Source: Clostridium sp. JN-1
GTDB lineage: Bacteria; Bacillota; Clostridia; Clostridiales; Clostridiaceae
Assembly: GCF_003718715.1 (NCBI RefSeq)
Contig: NZ_CP033465.1
Span: forward strand, 496,001-560,000
Reading direction: 5' to 3'
DNA length: 64,000 bases
Program-made: the position numbers and the translations under genes
Shown here: piece after piece, positions 8,674-18,960 of the stretch
How the letters are laid out: the number at the start of each line of letters is the position of its first letter
How positions within the stretch are numbered: position 1 is the stretch's first letter
Notes under the pieces: model-generated
Told to the model about the DNA's origin: nothing
Databases searched by the model: none
Seen by the model: the letters and a program-made list of their open reading frames with translations, nothing else

Positions 8674-9804
8674 ATGGCTTGTATATCTTTATACGTTCAC
8701 ATTCCGTTTTGCAAACAAAAATGTTTATATTGTGATTTTCCATCTTACAGCGGTAAAGAAAACATCATGATAGATTATGCCAAAGTTTTGGCAAAAGATA
8801 TAGAACAATCTGTAGAACAAAATGAAGTAAGTACTATATTCATAGGTGGGGGAACTCCCACCTATTTATCTTTAGAAGCGTGGAGAATTATAGCAAAGGC
8901 TATAGAGAAAATAAATAAATCTAATAATATAGAATTTACAGTTGAGTGCAATCCTGGAACAATTACAGATAAGAAACTTAAACTTTTTAAAAACATTGGT
9001 GTCAATAGACTTAGTATAGGACTTCAAGCATGGCAGGACGATTTGCTAAAAAAAATCGGTAGAATACATAATGTTAGAGAATTTAAGGATTCATTTAACT
9101 TATCAAGAAGTTTGGGATTTAATAATATAAATGTGGATTTGATGTTTGGACTTCCAGACCAAACTTTAGAAGATTGGAAAGACACCTTAAGTAATGTTGT
9201 AAAATTAAACCCAGAACATATATCATGTTATAGTCTTATAATTGAAGAAGGTACATTTTTTTATGAAATGTATAATAAGGATAAGTTGAGATTACCTGAT
9301 GAAGAAGTTGAAAGAAGTATGTATAATTATACATTAAACTTTTTAAAAGAAAATGGATACTTACAATATGAAATATCGAATTTTGCAAAGAGTGGAAGGG
9401 AGTGCAAACATAACTTAGTATATTGGAACCTTGGAGAATATATTGGATGCGGTGCAGCTTCACACTCATATATAAATGAGATGAGATATTTTAAAACAAG
9501 AAATGTTGAAGAATATATTGCTGAAGTTAATAATAACAAAGTTATAAAAGAAAGCCTCCATAAAAATTCACTTAAAGATGATATGGAAGAATTTATGTTT
9601 ATGGGTCTTAGAAAGATTGAAGGTATATCTGTAGATGATTTTTATAATAGGTTTAAGAGAGATATATATTCCGTATATAATCCTATAATAAAGAAGTATT
9701 TAAAGCAAAATTTATTGATATTGGAAAATGGAAGGCTATTCTTAAGTAAGAGAGGAATAGAGGTCTCTAATAGCATTATGTGTGATTTTATACTTGATAC
9801 ATAG
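8674..9804 (+). CDS. hemW: Radical SAM heme chaperone HemW
   Basis: HemW is a radical SAM protein related to coproporphyrinogen III dehydrogenase (HemN) that delivers heme. The cluster motif is C13-xxx-C17-xx-C20 followed by Asp-Phe: the fourth Cys that marks HemN is absent, supporting HemW. Further markers are FIGGGTPTYL and NRLSIGLQAW, and the C-terminal HemN_C region with FMFMGLRKIEGIS. GGTGGTG (8658-8664) is nine bases before ATG 8674, so the longer TTG 8656 start is less likely. It is probably cotranscribed with lepA. Confidence 0.95.
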   Translation: MACISLYVHIPFCKQKCLYCDFPSYSGKENIMIDYAKVLAKDIEQSVEQNEVSTIFIGGGTPTYLSLEAWRIIAKAIEKINKSNNIEFTVECNPGTITDKKLKLFKNIGVNRLSIGLQAWQDDLLKKIGRIHNVREFKDSFNLSRSLGFNNINVDLMFGLPDQTLEDWKDTLSNVVKLNPEHISCYSLIIEEGTFFYEMYNKDKLRLPDEEVERSMYNYTLNFLKENGYLQYEISNFAKSGRECKHNLVYWNLGEYIGCGAASHSYINEMRYFKTRNVEEYIAEVNNNKVIKESLHKNSLKDDMEEFMFMGLRKIEGISVDDFYNRFKRDIYSVYNPIIKKYLKQNLLILENGRLFLSKRGIEVSNSIMCDFILDT

Positions 9805-9927
9805 TTTACAAATTTTAACTTACATGATTATCTATAGCTAGAGGGAGAAATAAGGAGAAATTATGAGAAAAAGTATACTCATACTAAATTAAAAATGATT
9901 TGAATTAATTTAATAATATATAAGCAG

Positions 9928-9956
9928 TTGACAAAAAAAAATATGAGTGATATTTT
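9928..9956 (+). promoter_or_regulatory. Sigma-A promoter of the hrcA operon
   Basis: TTGACA (9928-9933) and TATTTT (9951-9956) with a 17-base spacer lie just upstream of the CIRCE operator, the normal layout for HrcA-regulated promoters. Confidence 0.7.
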
Positions 9957-9969
9957 TTAATCATAGCAA

Positions 9970-9996
9970 TTAGCACTCAACTTAAACGAGTGCTAA
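9970..9996 (+). promoter_or_regulatory. CIRCE operator (HrcA binding site)
   Basis: A perfect TTAGCACTC-N9-GAGTGCTAA inverted repeat, identical to the CIRCE consensus. It lies 15 bases upstream of the hrcA start and downstream of the promoter, so HrcA would block its own operon until heat stress. Confidence 0.98.
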
Positions 9997-10011
9997 TAAA
10001 GAGGTGGTAAT

Positions 10012-11049
10012 ATGAATATCCATGAAAGAAAAATAAAGATACTCCAGGCTATTATAGATTACTATATAGATACTGCAGAACCAATAGGCTCAAGGACAAT
10101 AGCCAAAAAATATAATTTGGGAATAAGTTCTGCTACTATAAGAAATGAGATGGCAGATCTTGAAGATATGGGATATCTTGAACAGCCTCACAGCTCCTCA
10201 GGAAGGAAACCTTCAAATAAAGGTTATAGACTTTATGTTGATAAGTTAATGCAAGTTTCTGGTTTAACTCAAAAAGAAAAATTACTCATAAGGAACAAAA
10301 TATTGAGTATTACGCTGCAGGAAATTGATACTATATTAAAACAGGTCACAGCAATTTTATCTGACCTAACTAAACTTACTTGTGTGGCTAAATCTCCTTC
10401 TGTTAAAAAAAGTAGTATAAAGTATGTACAATTAGTAAGCATTGATATAAATAGCATATTACTTGTTATAATAACTAACAATGGTATAATTAAGAATAAT
10501 GTCATAAGGATAAGAAAAGATGTAAGTCAAGATGTTTTAGCTAAATTGAGTAATATTTTAAATGCAAGACTTAAAAATTTAAATTGTGATCAAATAAATC
10601 TTGAAGTTATAAACAATTTAAAAAATGATTTAAAAGGATATGATGATATATTCAATGCTATAATTCCAGTTTTATATGACAGCTTGAATTCAACAGATAA
10701 ATCTGAAATATATATGGAAGGTACAACTAATATATTTAGTTACCCAGAATATAACGACATAGAAAGAGCACGTGAATTCTTATCACTATTAGACAATAAG
10801 GAAAAGGTGAGTAGTTTACTGAATAGTGGAGCAGGTATTTCGGTTAAAATAGGAACTGAAAATTATATTGAAGGTGCTCAAGATTGCAGCGTAGTTTCAA
10901 CAATTTATAGTATAAATGGAAGACCATTAGGTGAGATAGGGGTAATAGGTCCTACAAGAATGCATTATTCAAAGATAATATCATTAATGGCAAACGTAGT
11001 TAAAGAATTAAATTCCATGTTAGACAGTATGTATCCCGAAGATGGATAG
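10012..11049 (+). CDS. hrcA: Heat-inducible transcription repressor HrcA
   Basis: HrcA represses class I heat-shock genes by binding CIRCE and needs GroEL for activity. The N-terminal winged helix (~1-80) shows the family signature LGISSATIRNEMADLEDMGY followed by QPHSSSGRKPSNKGYRLYVD. A GAF-like domain and the conserved C-terminal stretch NGRPLGEIGVIGPTRMHY are visible. The 345-residue length is canonical. The ATG is preceded by GAGGTGG. It is the first gene of hrcA-grpE-dnaK-dnaJ and is autoregulated through the adjacent CIRCE. Confidence 0.98.
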   Translation: MNIHERKIKILQAIIDYYIDTAEPIGSRTIAKKYNLGISSATIRNEMADLEDMGYLEQPHSSSGRKPSNKGYRLYVDKLMQVSGLTQKEKLLIRNKILSITLQEIDTILKQVTAILSDLTKLTCVAKSPSVKKSSIKYVQLVSIDINSILLVIITNNGIIKNNVIRIRKDVSQDVLAKLSNILNARLKNLNCDQINLEVINNLKNDLKGYDDIFNAIIPVLYDSLNSTDKSEIYMEGTTNIFSYPEYNDIERAREFLSLLDNKEKVSSLLNSGAGISVKIGTENYIEGAQDCSVVSTIYSINGRPLGEIGVIGPTRMHYSKIISLMANVVKELNSMLDSMYPEDG

Positions 11050-11091
11050 GGTTTACTTAAATAAGAATCAATAAGGGGAGGAAGTATTTAA

Positions 11092-11784
11092 ATGGAAAAT
11101 AACAAAAATGATATAGAAGGTGTTACTAAAGAGAATATTGATCAAGAAGATGTTACTAAAGAGAATGTTGGTCAAGAGGATGTTAATAATGCAGATGAAA
11201 AATGTAAATGTGAAAATCTAGATGACAATGATGAAACTTATAAAAATGAAGACGAAGACAAATGTGAGACAGCAGAATGTGATGAAAATTTTAAAAATAA
11301 TTTTGAAGCTCTAGCTAAATCATTAGAGAAAAAAGCTGATGAATTAAAAGAAGAAAATTCTAAATTAAAAAATGAAAATGATACGTTAAAAGATAGATTA
11401 GCTAGAAATGTAGCAGAATACGACAATTACAGAAAGAGAACAGCAAAGGAAAAGGAAGGAATTTATACAGATGCATGTGAAGATATACTAAAGGCAATTC
11501 TTCCTGTATTAGACAACTTAGAAAGAGCAGTAAGTGTAGAAGGAAATGTTGATGACTTGAAAAAAGGTGTTGAAATGACTATGAAACAATTTAATACCGC
11601 TCTAGAAAAGTTAAGTGTAGAAGAAATTAATACAGATAGTGAATTTGATCCTCATTTTCACAATGCAGTAATGCATATTGATGATGACAGTTATGATAAA
11701 AATCAAATTGTAGAAGTATTTCAAAAAGGTTATAAAAGAGGAGAAAAAGTACTGAGATACAGTATGGTTAAGGTTGCAAATTAA
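11092..11784 (+). CDS. grpE: Nucleotide exchange factor GrpE
   Basis: GrpE releases ADP from DnaK. The first ~75 residues are an acidic, Asn/Glu/Asp-rich tail containing two imperfect repeats of VTKEN(I/V)xQEDV; the long dimerising coiled coil spans ~80-140 and the beta-domain ends with HFHNAVMHID and the GYKRGEKVLRYSMVKVAN signature. The total of 230 residues is longer than many GrpEs because of the acidic tail. A GGGGAGG site precedes the ATG. It sits between hrcA and dnaK in the operon. Confidence 0.97.
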   Translation: MENNKNDIEGVTKENIDQEDVTKENVGQEDVNNADEKCKCENLDDNDETYKNEDEDKCETAECDENFKNNFEALAKSLEKKADELKEENSKLKNENDTLKDRLARNVAEYDNYRKRTAKEKEGIYTDACEDILKAILPVLDNLERAVSVEGNVDDLKKGVEMTMKQFNTALEKLSVEEINTDSEFDPHFHNAVMHIDDDSYDKNQIVEVFQKGYKRGEKVLRYSMVKVAN

Positions 11785-11873
11785 CTTAATTTATAATTGT
11801 TGATTTTGGATTTAAAATTTTGATATCAACTAAAATAATTTGAGTATATTTATAAATTTAGGAGGTAAATAAT

Positions 11874-13742
11874 ATGTCAAAAGTTATAGGTATTGATTTA
11901 GGAACAACAAACTCTTGTGTTGCAGTTATGGAAGGTGGAGAACCAGTAGTTATAGCAAATTCAGAAGGAGCAAGAACTACCCCATCAGTAGTATCTTTTC
12001 AAGCTAATGGTGAGAGACTTGTAGGTCAAGTTGCAAAAAGACAATCAATTACAAACCCTGATAAAACAATAATGTCAATTAAAAGACATATGGGAACAAG
12101 TTATAAAGTTAATATAGATGGCAAGGATTATACACCGCAGGAGATATCTGCTATTGTATTACAGAAAATAAAGGCTGATGCTGAAGCATATCTTGGAGAA
12201 AAAGTTACTCAAGCAGTTATAACAGTTCCAGCATACTTTAATGACAGCCAAAGACAGGCAACAAAAGATGCTGGTAAAATAGCAGGACTTGAAGTTTTAA
12301 GAATAATAAATGAGCCAACAGCAGCATCACTTGCTTATGGACTTGATAAAATGGATACAAACCAAAAAATATTAGTATATGATTTAGGTGGAGGTACTTT
12401 TGATGTATCATTACTTGAATTAGGTGATGGTGTATTTGAAGTTAAGTCAACAAATGGTGATACACATCTTGGTGGAGATGATTTTGACCAAAAGGTCATG
12501 GATTATATAGCTGAAACATTTAAATCAGAAAATGGAATAGATTTAAGAAATGATAAGATGGCATTACAAAGATTAAAGGAAGCTGCAGAAAAAGCTAAGA
12601 TAGAATTATCTTCTTCAATGCAGACTAATATAAATCTTCCTTTTATAACAGCAGATGCAGCAGGTCCAAAACATATAGACATGAATTTAACTAGATCTAA
12701 ATTCAATGAATTAACTCAGGATCTTGTAGATAGAACTATAGAACCAATGAGAAAGTCATTAAATGATGCTGGACTTTCAATCAATGAAGTAGATAAAATA
12801 ATACTTGTAGGTGGTTCAACAAGAATACCAGCAGTTCAAGATGCAGTTAAGAATTTTACTGGAAAAGAGCCTTCAAAGGGAGTAAATCCTGATGAATGTG
12901 TTGCTGTAGGTGCATCTATTCAAGCAGGAGTTTTAACTGGAGATGTTAAAGATGTATTACTTCTTGATGTTACACCACTTACACTTGGTATAGAAACTTT
13001 AGGAGGAGTAGCTACTCCATTAATCAGTAAAAATACTACTATACCAACTAAAAAGAGTCAGGTATTCTCAACAGCTGCAGATGGTCAAACTTCTGTTGAA
13101 ATTAGTGTAGTTCAAGGTGAAAGACAGATGGCTGCTGATAATAAGTCACTTGGAAGATTTACACTTTCAGGTATAGCTCCAGCTCCAAGAGGAGTTCCTC
13201 AGATAGAAGTTACATTTGATATAGATGCTAATGGAATAGTTAATGTATCTGCAAAGGATAAGGGAACTGGAAAAGAGGCAAATATTACGATTACAGCTTC
13301 AACTAACTTAACTGATGAAGAAATTGATAAGGCAGTTAAGGAAGCAGAAAAGCATGCAGAAGAAGATAAAAATAGAAAAGAATCAATAGAAGCTAAGAAT
13401 AATGCAGAACAAATTATTTATCAAACTGAAAAGACACTAAAAGATCTTGGAGATAAGGTATCAGCAGATGATAAGAAGTCTATAGAAGATAAAGTAAGTG
13501 CTCTTAAAGCAGTTAAAGATGGTGATGATATAGAGGCAATCAAAAAAGCTACTGAAGATTTAACTCAAACATTCTATGCAATTTCATCCAAAATTTATCA
13601 GGCTGCTAATCCTCAAGGAGCAGCTCAAGGCGGCGCAGGTTCTAATCCAAATGGTGCAGGCAATCAAAATGCAGGCGGCTCAAGTGCAAAAAATGATGAT
13701 AATGTAGTAGATGCAGATTATAAAGTAGATGATGATAAATAA
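11874..13742 (+). CDS. dnaK: Chaperone DnaK (Hsp70)
   Basis: DnaK is the ATP-driven Hsp70 chaperone. The nucleotide-binding domain opens with [19 protein letters not shown] and contains [33 protein letters not shown] and [13 protein letters not shown]; the substrate-binding domain and helical lid follow, with a Gly/Asn-rich linker (~590-612) and an acidic tail [13 protein letters not shown]. The 622 residues are canonical for Gram-positives (the shorter form of the nucleotide domain). AGGAGG precedes the ATG. The 89-base gap after grpE contains a weak GTTGAT/ATCAAC hairpin (~11799-11829). Confidence 0.99.
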   Translation: MSKVIGIDLGTTNSCVAVMEGGEPVVIANSEGARTTPSVVSFQANGERLVGQVAKRQSITNPDKTIMSIKRHMGTSYKVNIDGKDYTPQEISAIVLQKIKADAEAYLGEKVTQAVITVPAYFNDSQRQATKDAGKIAGLEVLRIINEPTAASLAYGLDKMDTNQKILVYDLGGGTFDVSLLELGDGVFEVKSTNGDTHLGGDDFDQKVMDYIAETFKSENGIDLRNDKMALQRLKEAAEKAKIELSSSMQTNINLPFITADAAGPKHIDMNLTRSKFNELTQDLVDRTIEPMRKSLNDAGLSINEVDKIILVGGSTRIPAVQDAVKNFTGKEPSKGVNPDECVAVGASIQAGVLTGDVKDVLLLDVTPLTLGIETLGGVATPLISKNTTIPTKKSQVFSTAADGQTSVEISVVQGERQMAADNKSLGRFTLSGIAPAPRGVPQIEVTFDIDANGIVNVSAKDKGTGKEANITITASTNLTDEEIDKAVKEAEKHAEEDKNRKESIEAKNNAEQIIYQTEKTLKDLGDKVSADDKKSIEDKVSALKAVKDGDDIEAIKKATEDLTQTFYAISSKIYQAANPQGAAQGGAGSNPNGAGNQNAGGSSAKNDDNVVDADYKVDDDK

Positions 13743-13793
13743 CTTTAATTAATATATTCACTGATTTATTGGAAATAACGTATAATATATAGG

Positions 13794-13824
13794 ATTAAGG
13801 GATGAGTAAAGCTCTTCCCTTAAT
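13794..13824 (+). terminator. Hairpin between dnaK and dnaJ
   Basis: ATTAAGGGA (13794-13802) pairs with TCCCTTAAT (13816-13824), with extra pairing of GAG/CTC inside. No strong T-run follows, so it probably acts as a partial terminator or as an mRNA-stabilising/processing structure that keeps DnaJ below DnaK. Confidence 0.55.
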
Positions 13825-13882
13825 TTAAGTAATTATATATTTTCCTAATGTATAAATTATTATTAGGTGGTGAGCAAGTAGG

Positions 13883-15031
13883 ATGGCAAACAAAGATTAT
13901 TATGAAGTCCTTGGGTTGCAAAAAGGTGCCAGTGATGATGAAATAAAAAAGGCATTTAGAAAATTAGCTTTAAAATACCATCCAGATAGAAATCAAGGGA
14001 ATAAGGAAGCAGAAGAAAAGTTTAAGGAAATCAATGAAGCATACCAAGTGCTTTCAGATCCTGACAAAAAAGCTCAATACGACCAGTTTGGAACTACAGA
14101 TTTTAATGGAGCTGGTGGGTTCAGTGGAGCTCAAGGATTTGACTTTTCCGACTTTGGCGGATTTGGAGATATATTTGATTCCTTCTTTGGTGGCGGATTT
14201 GGAGGCAGTAGCAGCGGCAGAAAGAGAAAAAATGCGCCTCAAAAGGGAGCAGATCTTGAATACAGCATAAATTTAACATTTAAAGAAGCAGTTTTTGGTG
14301 CTGAAAAGCAGATAAATATAACTAGAAGTGAAAAATGCGAAAAGTGTAATGGAACAGGTGCAAAGCACGGCACTAAACCTCATACCTGTGACAAATGCGG
14401 CGGAACAGGTCAAGTTAGAGTCCAAAGGAATACACCGCTTGGAAGTTTTGTAAGTATGAGTACCTGTGACAAATGCGGTGGTAAGGGTACTATAATAAAG
14501 GATCCTTGTCCAGAATGTAAGGGTAAAGGCAGTGTAAGAAGACAGAGAAAAATAAATATAACTATACCAGCTGGTGTAGATACAGGTAATGTAATTCCAA
14601 TTAGAGGACAAGGCGAACATGGAATAAATGGAGGACCTGCTGGTGATTTGTATATAAACATAAGGGCAGATCATCATTCTAAATTTAAGAGAAAACAGTT
14701 TGATATATATATAGATACGCATATAAGTTTTGGTAAGGCTGCATTAGGGACTGAACTCACAGTTCCAACTGTTGATGGTGATGTAAAGTATCAAATACCT
14801 CCTGGAACCCAACCTGGTACTGTATTTAGACTTAGAGGTAAAGGTGTCCCTAGAGTAAACAGTCATGGAAGAGGAGATCAATATGTTAATATAATAGTTG
14901 ATGTTCCTAAGAATTTAAATCAAAAGCAAAAAGATGCATTATATTTATTCATGGCTGCTAGTGGTGAAGTACCAGATACAGAAGGCAGCAAGAAATCTTT
15001 TATGGATAAAATTAAGAATAGCTTCAAGTAA
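13883..15031 (+). CDS. dnaJ: Co-chaperone DnaJ (Hsp40)
   Basis: DnaJ stimulates DnaK ATPase activity and delivers substrates. The J domain (~1-70) has the HPD tripeptide in [10 protein letters not shown]; a Gly/Phe-rich linker (~75-112) follows, then four CxxCxGxG zinc modules ([32 protein letters not shown]) at ~150-212, then the C-terminal substrate-binding domain with [19 protein letters not shown]. The 382 residues are full length for a type I DnaJ. TAGGTGGTG precedes the ATG. It is the last gene of the HrcA operon. Confidence 0.99.
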   Translation: MANKDYYEVLGLQKGASDDEIKKAFRKLALKYHPDRNQGNKEAEEKFKEINEAYQVLSDPDKKAQYDQFGTTDFNGAGGFSGAQGFDFSDFGGFGDIFDSFFGGGFGGSSSGRKRKNAPQKGADLEYSINLTFKEAVFGAEKQINITRSEKCEKCNGTGAKHGTKPHTCDKCGGTGQVRVQRNTPLGSFVSMSTCDKCGGKGTIIKDPCPECKGKGSVRRQRKINITIPAGVDTGNVIPIRGQGEHGINGGPAGDLYINIRADHHSKFKRKQFDIYIDTHISFGKAALGTELTVPTVDGDVKYQIPPGTQPGTVFRLRGKGVPRVNSHGRGDQYVNIIVDVPKNLNQKQKDALYLFMAASGEVPDTEGSKKSFMDKIKNSFK

Positions 15032-15033
15032 TT

Positions 15034-15069
15034 AAACTTTGTTTCTCATTTATGGGAAACAAAGTTTTT
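15034..15069 (+). terminator. Intrinsic terminator after dnaJ
   Basis: AAACTTTGTTTC (15034-15045) and GAAACAAAGTTT (15056-15067) form a perfect 12-bp stem with a 10-base loop followed by Ts. It ends the hrcA-grpE-dnaK-dnaJ operon. Confidence 0.85.
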
Positions 15070-15173
15070 ACTGTATAGGAAATATATATTTTCTTACATA
15101 TATGTTGACAAAAATAGTGCAGAACTATAAAGTAAATGGTATTGAAATATAAACAAATTTGGAGGTATGTCTT

Positions 15174-16112
15174 ATGGGTAAAGAGTGGGTGGAAGTTAGT
15201 ATATTTACATCCAGTGAAGCAGTAGAAGCAGTTTCAGGAATATTATATAATACTGGTGTTAAAGGACTTGCCATAGAAGATCCTCAGGATATGGAATTTA
15301 AGAAAAAACATCCAGGAGATTGGGATTATTTTGATGAATCAATATTAGATGTAAAAGATGGTGCTTTGATAAAAGGATACTATAAGAATGACAGTAAATT
15401 AAACGAGTATTTAAGTTATATAAAAGAAAGTATAAATAATTTAGAACAGTTTGGAATAGACAAAGGAAAAGGATTAGTTACTGCGGCAAATGTAAACGAA
15501 GAAGATTGGGAAAATAATTGGAAAAAATATTATAAACCAACTAAAGTTGGTGAAAGAATAGTTGTAAAGCCAATATGGGAAGAATATAAACCAAAAGATG
15601 ATGAATTAATAGTAGAACTTGATCCGGGTATGGCTTTTGGAACTGGGACACATGAGACTACAAGAATGTGTATAAAAGCCTTGGAGAAGCACGTTAAAAA
15701 TGAATCAACTGTGTTTGATATAGGAACTGGATCAGGAATTTTGTCCATATCTGCTGCAAAGCTTGGAGCAAAGAAGGTTGTTGGAGTTGATTTGGATCCT
15801 GTTGCTGTAAAGTCAGCATCAGAAAATATTAAGTTCAATGATATAAACAATGTAAGAATATTAGAAGGCAACCTTATGGATGTTGTGGAAGGTAAGGCTA
15901 ATATAGTAATTGCCAATATAATTGCAGATGTTATAATATCACTAGCAAAAGGTGTAAAGAACTTTATTCTTAAAGGTGGATTATTTATATCTTCTGGAAT
16001 AATCAATGATAGGAAAGATGATGTTATACGTGAACTTAAAAAAAATGATTTTGATATAGAAGAAGTTAATGTAGATGGCGAATGGGTATGTATAGTAGCC
16101 AGGGTTAAATAA
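15174..16112 (+). CDS. prmA: Ribosomal protein L11 methyltransferase
   Basis: PrmA trimethylates lysines of ribosomal protein L11 using SAM. The N-terminal L11-recognition domain is followed by the class I methyltransferase fold with [18 protein letters not shown] (~180-197) and the NxxA-type motif [13 protein letters not shown] 15174 lies eight bases after GGAGG (15161-15165), which rules against the longer TTG 15159 frame; the 312-residue product is the usual length. It starts a new transcription unit after the dnaJ terminator and is followed by rsmE and mtaB. Confidence 0.96.
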   Translation: MGKEWVEVSIFTSSEAVEAVSGILYNTGVKGLAIEDPQDMEFKKKHPGDWDYFDESILDVKDGALIKGYYKNDSKLNEYLSYIKESINNLEQFGIDKGKGLVTAANVNEEDWENNWKKYYKPTKVGERIVVKPIWEEYKPKDDELIVELDPGMAFGTGTHETTRMCIKALEKHVKNESTVFDIGTGSGILSISAAKLGAKKVVGVDLDPVAVKSASENIKFNDINNVRILEGNLMDVVEGKANIVIANIIADVIISLAKGVKNFILKGGLFISSGIINDRKDDVIRELKKNDFDIEEVNVDGEWVCIVARVK

Positions 16113-16155
16113 GCTTTGATATAGCAGGCTTAATATTATATAAAGGAGTTTTGTT

Positions 16156-16908
16156 ATGCACAAGTTTTTTGTACATAAAGATAATATAATTGATAATAAA
16201 GCATATATTAAAGATGATGATGTAAAACACATATATAAAGTTTTAAGACTTCAAGTTGGAGATTCAGTAAATATAAACAATTGTGATGGAGAAGAGTTTT
16301 TAGGTGAAATAGAGGAAATAAATAAAAAGGTAGTCGTAGTAAATTGCATTCAAAAACTTGAGATTAACAATGAAAGTAAAATAGAAATCCACTTGTTTCA
16401 AGGAATGCCAAAGTCAAATAAGATGGACTTAATTGTACAAAAATCTACAGAGCTTGGTGTAAGAGAAATTACTCCAGTTATTACAGAAAGAGTTGTGTCG
16501 AAAAATGAGTCAAATGAATCGAAAAAAATTGACAGATGGAGTAGAATTGCTCTTGAAGCTTGCAAACAAAGTAAAAGAAGTTTGATTACTAAGATCAATA
16601 ATTCTTTAAAATTTGATGAAATGCTGGAATACTTAAGAAATATGGATTTAATTGTAGTTCCATATGAAAATAAAGAGAATTATGGAATAAAAAAAATGAT
16701 TAGTACAATAAATAAATCAAGTATACACAAAATTGGCATTGTAATAGGACCAGAAGGTGGATTTGAAGAAGAAGAAATTGAGATGCTTAATAATATAGGA
16801 GCACATATAATAACTTTAGGACCTAGAATACTTAGAACGGAGACAGCAGGATTCGTTTGTGTTTCATTACTTATGTATGAGTTATCAGACTTAGGAGGAG
16901 TATTTTAA
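16156..16908 (+). CDS. rsmE: 16S rRNA (uridine1498-N3)-methyltransferase
   Basis: RsmE methylates U1498 of 16S rRNA; it is a SPOUT-class enzyme. The N-terminal PUA-like part contains HIYKVLRLQVGD; the knot region holds LFQGMPKSNKMDLIVQKSTE, IVIGPEGGFEEEEIE and LGPRILRTETAG, all family signatures. 250 residues is canonical. The AAAGGAG site is properly spaced. Its TAA overlaps the ATG of mtaB (TAATG), so the two are translationally coupled. Confidence 0.97.
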   Translation: MHKFFVHKDNIIDNKAYIKDDDVKHIYKVLRLQVGDSVNINNCDGEEFLGEIEEINKKVVVVNCIQKLEINNESKIEIHLFQGMPKSNKMDLIVQKSTELGVREITPVITERVVSKNESNESKKIDRWSRIALEACKQSKRSLITKINNSLKFDEMLEYLRNMDLIVVPYENKENYGIKKMISTINKSSIHKIGIVIGPEGGFEEEEIEMLNNIGAHIITLGPRILRTETAGFVCVSLLMYELSDLGGVF

Positions 16909-18206
16909 TGAAAGTTGGTTTTGCTACATTAGGCTGTAGGGTAAATCAGTATGAAACGGAAGCTATGGCAGAAAAGTTTATAAAGCAAGATTATGAAATA
17001 GTCAAGTTCGAAGATTTTGCAGATGTATATGTGATAAACACATGTACTGTCACAAATATGGGTGATAAAAAATCAAGACAAATGATACATAGAGCTAGAA
17101 GGCAAAATCCAAATGCTGTAATAGCTGTTGTAGGATGTTATTCACAAATCAAACCTCAAGAAGTTTCAAAAATAGATGGAGTAGATATAGTATTAGGTAC
17201 AAGAAATAAAGGCGATATATTACATTGGGTAAATGAAGTAATGAATGACAGGAGTAAAGTAATAGAAGTAGGAGACGTACTAAAAAACAAGGTATTTGAA
17301 GATTTAAAAATAAAAGAATATCAGGACAGGACGAGGGCTTTTTTAAAAATCCAAGATGGATGTAATAGATTTTGTTCATATTGTCTTATACCTTTTGCAA
17401 GAGGTGGAGTTTGCAGCAGAGATCCTAAAACTGTTGTAGAAGAAGTAAAAAGGCTAGCAAGTCACGGGTTTAAGGAGATAATATTATCTGGAATACATAT
17501 AGCTTCTTATGGAGTGGATTTAAGCGGTGATTGGAACTTGCTTAAAATGCTTGAAACATTGGACAATATTGAAGGTATAGAAAGAATCAGAATTGGTTCA
17601 ATAGATCCCCAATTTTTTACGAGCGGTGTAGTAGAGAAAATTTCAGTACTAAAAAAGTTGTGCCATCATTTCCATTTATCCCTTCAAAGCGGATGTGATG
17701 CAACCTTGAAAAGGATGAATAGAAGATATACAACTTTAGAATATGCTGATATTGTAAAAGACTTAAGAAAGTATGTAAAGGATGTATCAATAACGACAGA
17801 TATTATAGTTGGTTTTCCCGGTGAAACAGATGATGAATTTGAATCAACATATAATTTCTTAAAAGATATTAAACTATCTAAAATGCATATATTCAAGTAT
17901 AGTTCTAGAAAAGGAACAAAAGCAGCAGAAATGAAAGATCAGGTAGATGCTAAAATTAAAGATATAAGAAGTAAGAGATTAATACAGTTAAACGAAATAT
18001 TGGAAGGTGAGTTTATATCGAAGTTTATAGGAAAGAATATGAAAGTACTTTATGAACAAAAGATAAGCGGAACCGAAAATCAGTATGAAGGATATACATC
18101 GAATTATATAAGGGCAGTATCTGAAAGTGATCAAAATTTACAAGGTAAGCTTGTTTCCACTAAAATATTAAAAGTAAATAAAGATCATGCTGTTGGAATT
18201 ATATAA
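16908..18206 (+). CDS. mtaB: tRNA t6A37 methylthiotransferase MtaB
   Basis: MtaB converts t6A to ms2t6A at tRNA position 37. The N-terminal UPF0004 domain has ATLGCRVNQYETEAMAE and the cysteines of INTCTVT and VVGCYSQ that bind the auxiliary cluster; the radical SAM motif is CNRFCSYCLIPFARGG (~150). A TRAM-like domain occupies the last ~60 residues. The length (432) and the LGCRVNQYE signature distinguish MtaB from MiaB (LGCQMN). It starts by overlapping the rsmE stop. Confidence 0.96.
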   Translation: MKVGFATLGCRVNQYETEAMAEKFIKQDYEIVKFEDFADVYVINTCTVTNMGDKKSRQMIHRARRQNPNAVIAVVGCYSQIKPQEVSKIDGVDIVLGTRNKGDILHWVNEVMNDRSKVIEVGDVLKNKVFEDLKIKEYQDRTRAFLKIQDGCNRFCSYCLIPFARGGVCSRDPKTVVEEVKRLASHGFKEIILSGIHIASYGVDLSGDWNLLKMLETLDNIEGIERIRIGSIDPQFFTSGVVEKISVLKKLCHHFHLSLQSGCDATLKRMNRRYTTLEYADIVKDLRKYVKDVSITTDIIVGFPGETDDEFESTYNFLKDIKLSKMHIFKYSSRKGTKAAEMKDQVDAKIKDIRSKRLIQLNEILEGEFISKFIGKNMKVLYEQKISGTENQYEGYTSNYIRAVSESDQNLQGKLVSTKILKVNKDHAVGII

Positions 18207-18285
18207 AAAATGTGTAAATTTTAAAGATTTTAGTAGGAAAATTTATTATTGTATTGAATATTATATATTTAAGGGAGGTGAAATA

Positions 18286-18630
18286 ATGCAAAATTGTATT
18301 TTTTGTAAAATAATCAAAGGCGAAATACCATGTCAAAAAGTATATGAAGATGATATGGTCTTAAGTTTTAAGGATATAGAACCTGCGGCTCCATCTCATG
18401 TTTTAATAATACCAAAAAAACATATATCGAGCTTAAATGATGTTACAGAAGAAGATTCAAAGATAATAGCTCATGTTTTTATGGCCGCCCAAAAAATAGT
18501 TAAAGAGCTTGGAATAGATAAAGATGGATACAGAATAGTTAGCAATTGTGGAGAAAATGGAGGACAGTCAGTTCCTCATGTCCACTTTCACTTACTTGGA
18601 GGAAGATCATTGCAGTGGCCGCCGGGCTAA
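18286..18630 (+). CDS. hinT: HIT-family protein (HinT-like purine nucleoside phosphoramidase)
   Basis: HinT-type proteins hydrolyse AMP-lysine or AMP-NH2-type phosphoramidates. The 114-residue product starts MQNCIFCKIIKGEIPC and ends with the histidine triad HVHFHLLGGRSLQWPPG. CxxC near the N-terminus may bind zinc together with a His, as in other bacterial homologues. GGGAGGTG is six bases before ATG 18286; the in-frame codons further upstream overlap mtaB and do not belong to the family. It lies between mtaB and rpsU. Confidence 0.95.
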   Translation: MQNCIFCKIIKGEIPCQKVYEDDMVLSFKDIEPAAPSHVLIIPKKHISSLNDVTEEDSKIIAHVFMAAQKIVKELGIDKDGYRIVSNCGENGGQSVPHVHFHLLGGRSLQWPPG

Positions 18631-18646
18631 ATATTAAAGCAGGTTG

Positions 18647-18676
18647 TTGACATTATACAAAAACATGTTGTATAAT
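18647..18676 (+). promoter_or_regulatory. Sigma-A promoter for rpsU
   Basis: TTGACA (18647-18652) and TATAAT (18671-18676) with an 18-base spacer, immediately after the hinT stop. This gives rpsU-yqeY a strong promoter of their own. Confidence 0.85.
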
Positions 18677-18700
18677 ATTTAGTGTGTTATGTAACCCACA

Positions 18701-18736
18701 TTGGCTGCATTTAATTTTTGAGGAATTAAATTGGCT
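18701..18736 (+). promoter_or_regulatory. Structured 5' leader of rpsU
   Basis: A perfect 8-bp hairpin ATTTAATT (18709-18716)/AATTAAAT (18724-18731) with loop TTTGAGG is flanked by direct repeats TTGGCT at 18701-18706 and 18731-18736, just before the ribosome binding site GGAGGGAGG. It could be a control element for S21 synthesis. The function is inferred only from position and symmetry. Confidence 0.35.
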
Positions 18737-18755
18737 AGCGGAGGGAGGGATAAGT

Positions 18756-18932
18756 ATGTCAGAAATAAGGGTTGGAGAAAACGAAACAATAGAAAGCGCA
18801 TTGAGAAGATTTAAAAGAAAATGTGCTAGAGCTGGTGTTCTTTCAGAAGTTAGAAAAAGAGAACACTATGAAAAACCAAGTGTAAAAAGAAAAAAGAAAT
18901 CTGAAGCTGCAAGAAAGAGAAAGTTTAAATAG
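18756..18932 (+). CDS. rpsU: 30S ribosomal protein S21
   Basis: S21 is a small basic protein bound near the anti-Shine-Dalgarno region of 16S rRNA. The 58 residues [20 protein letters not shown]... followed by [20 protein letters not shown] and a Lys/Arg-rich tail are the family pattern. GAGGGAGGG precedes ATG 18756, which fixes the start; upstream in-frame codons belong to the leader. It is cotranscribed with yqeY. Confidence 0.98.
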   Translation: MSEIRVGENETIESALRRFKRKCARAGVLSEVRKREHYEKPSVKRKKKSEAARKRKFK

Positions 18933-18960
18933 AATTCTTGTGAAAGAAGGTACTAGGTTA

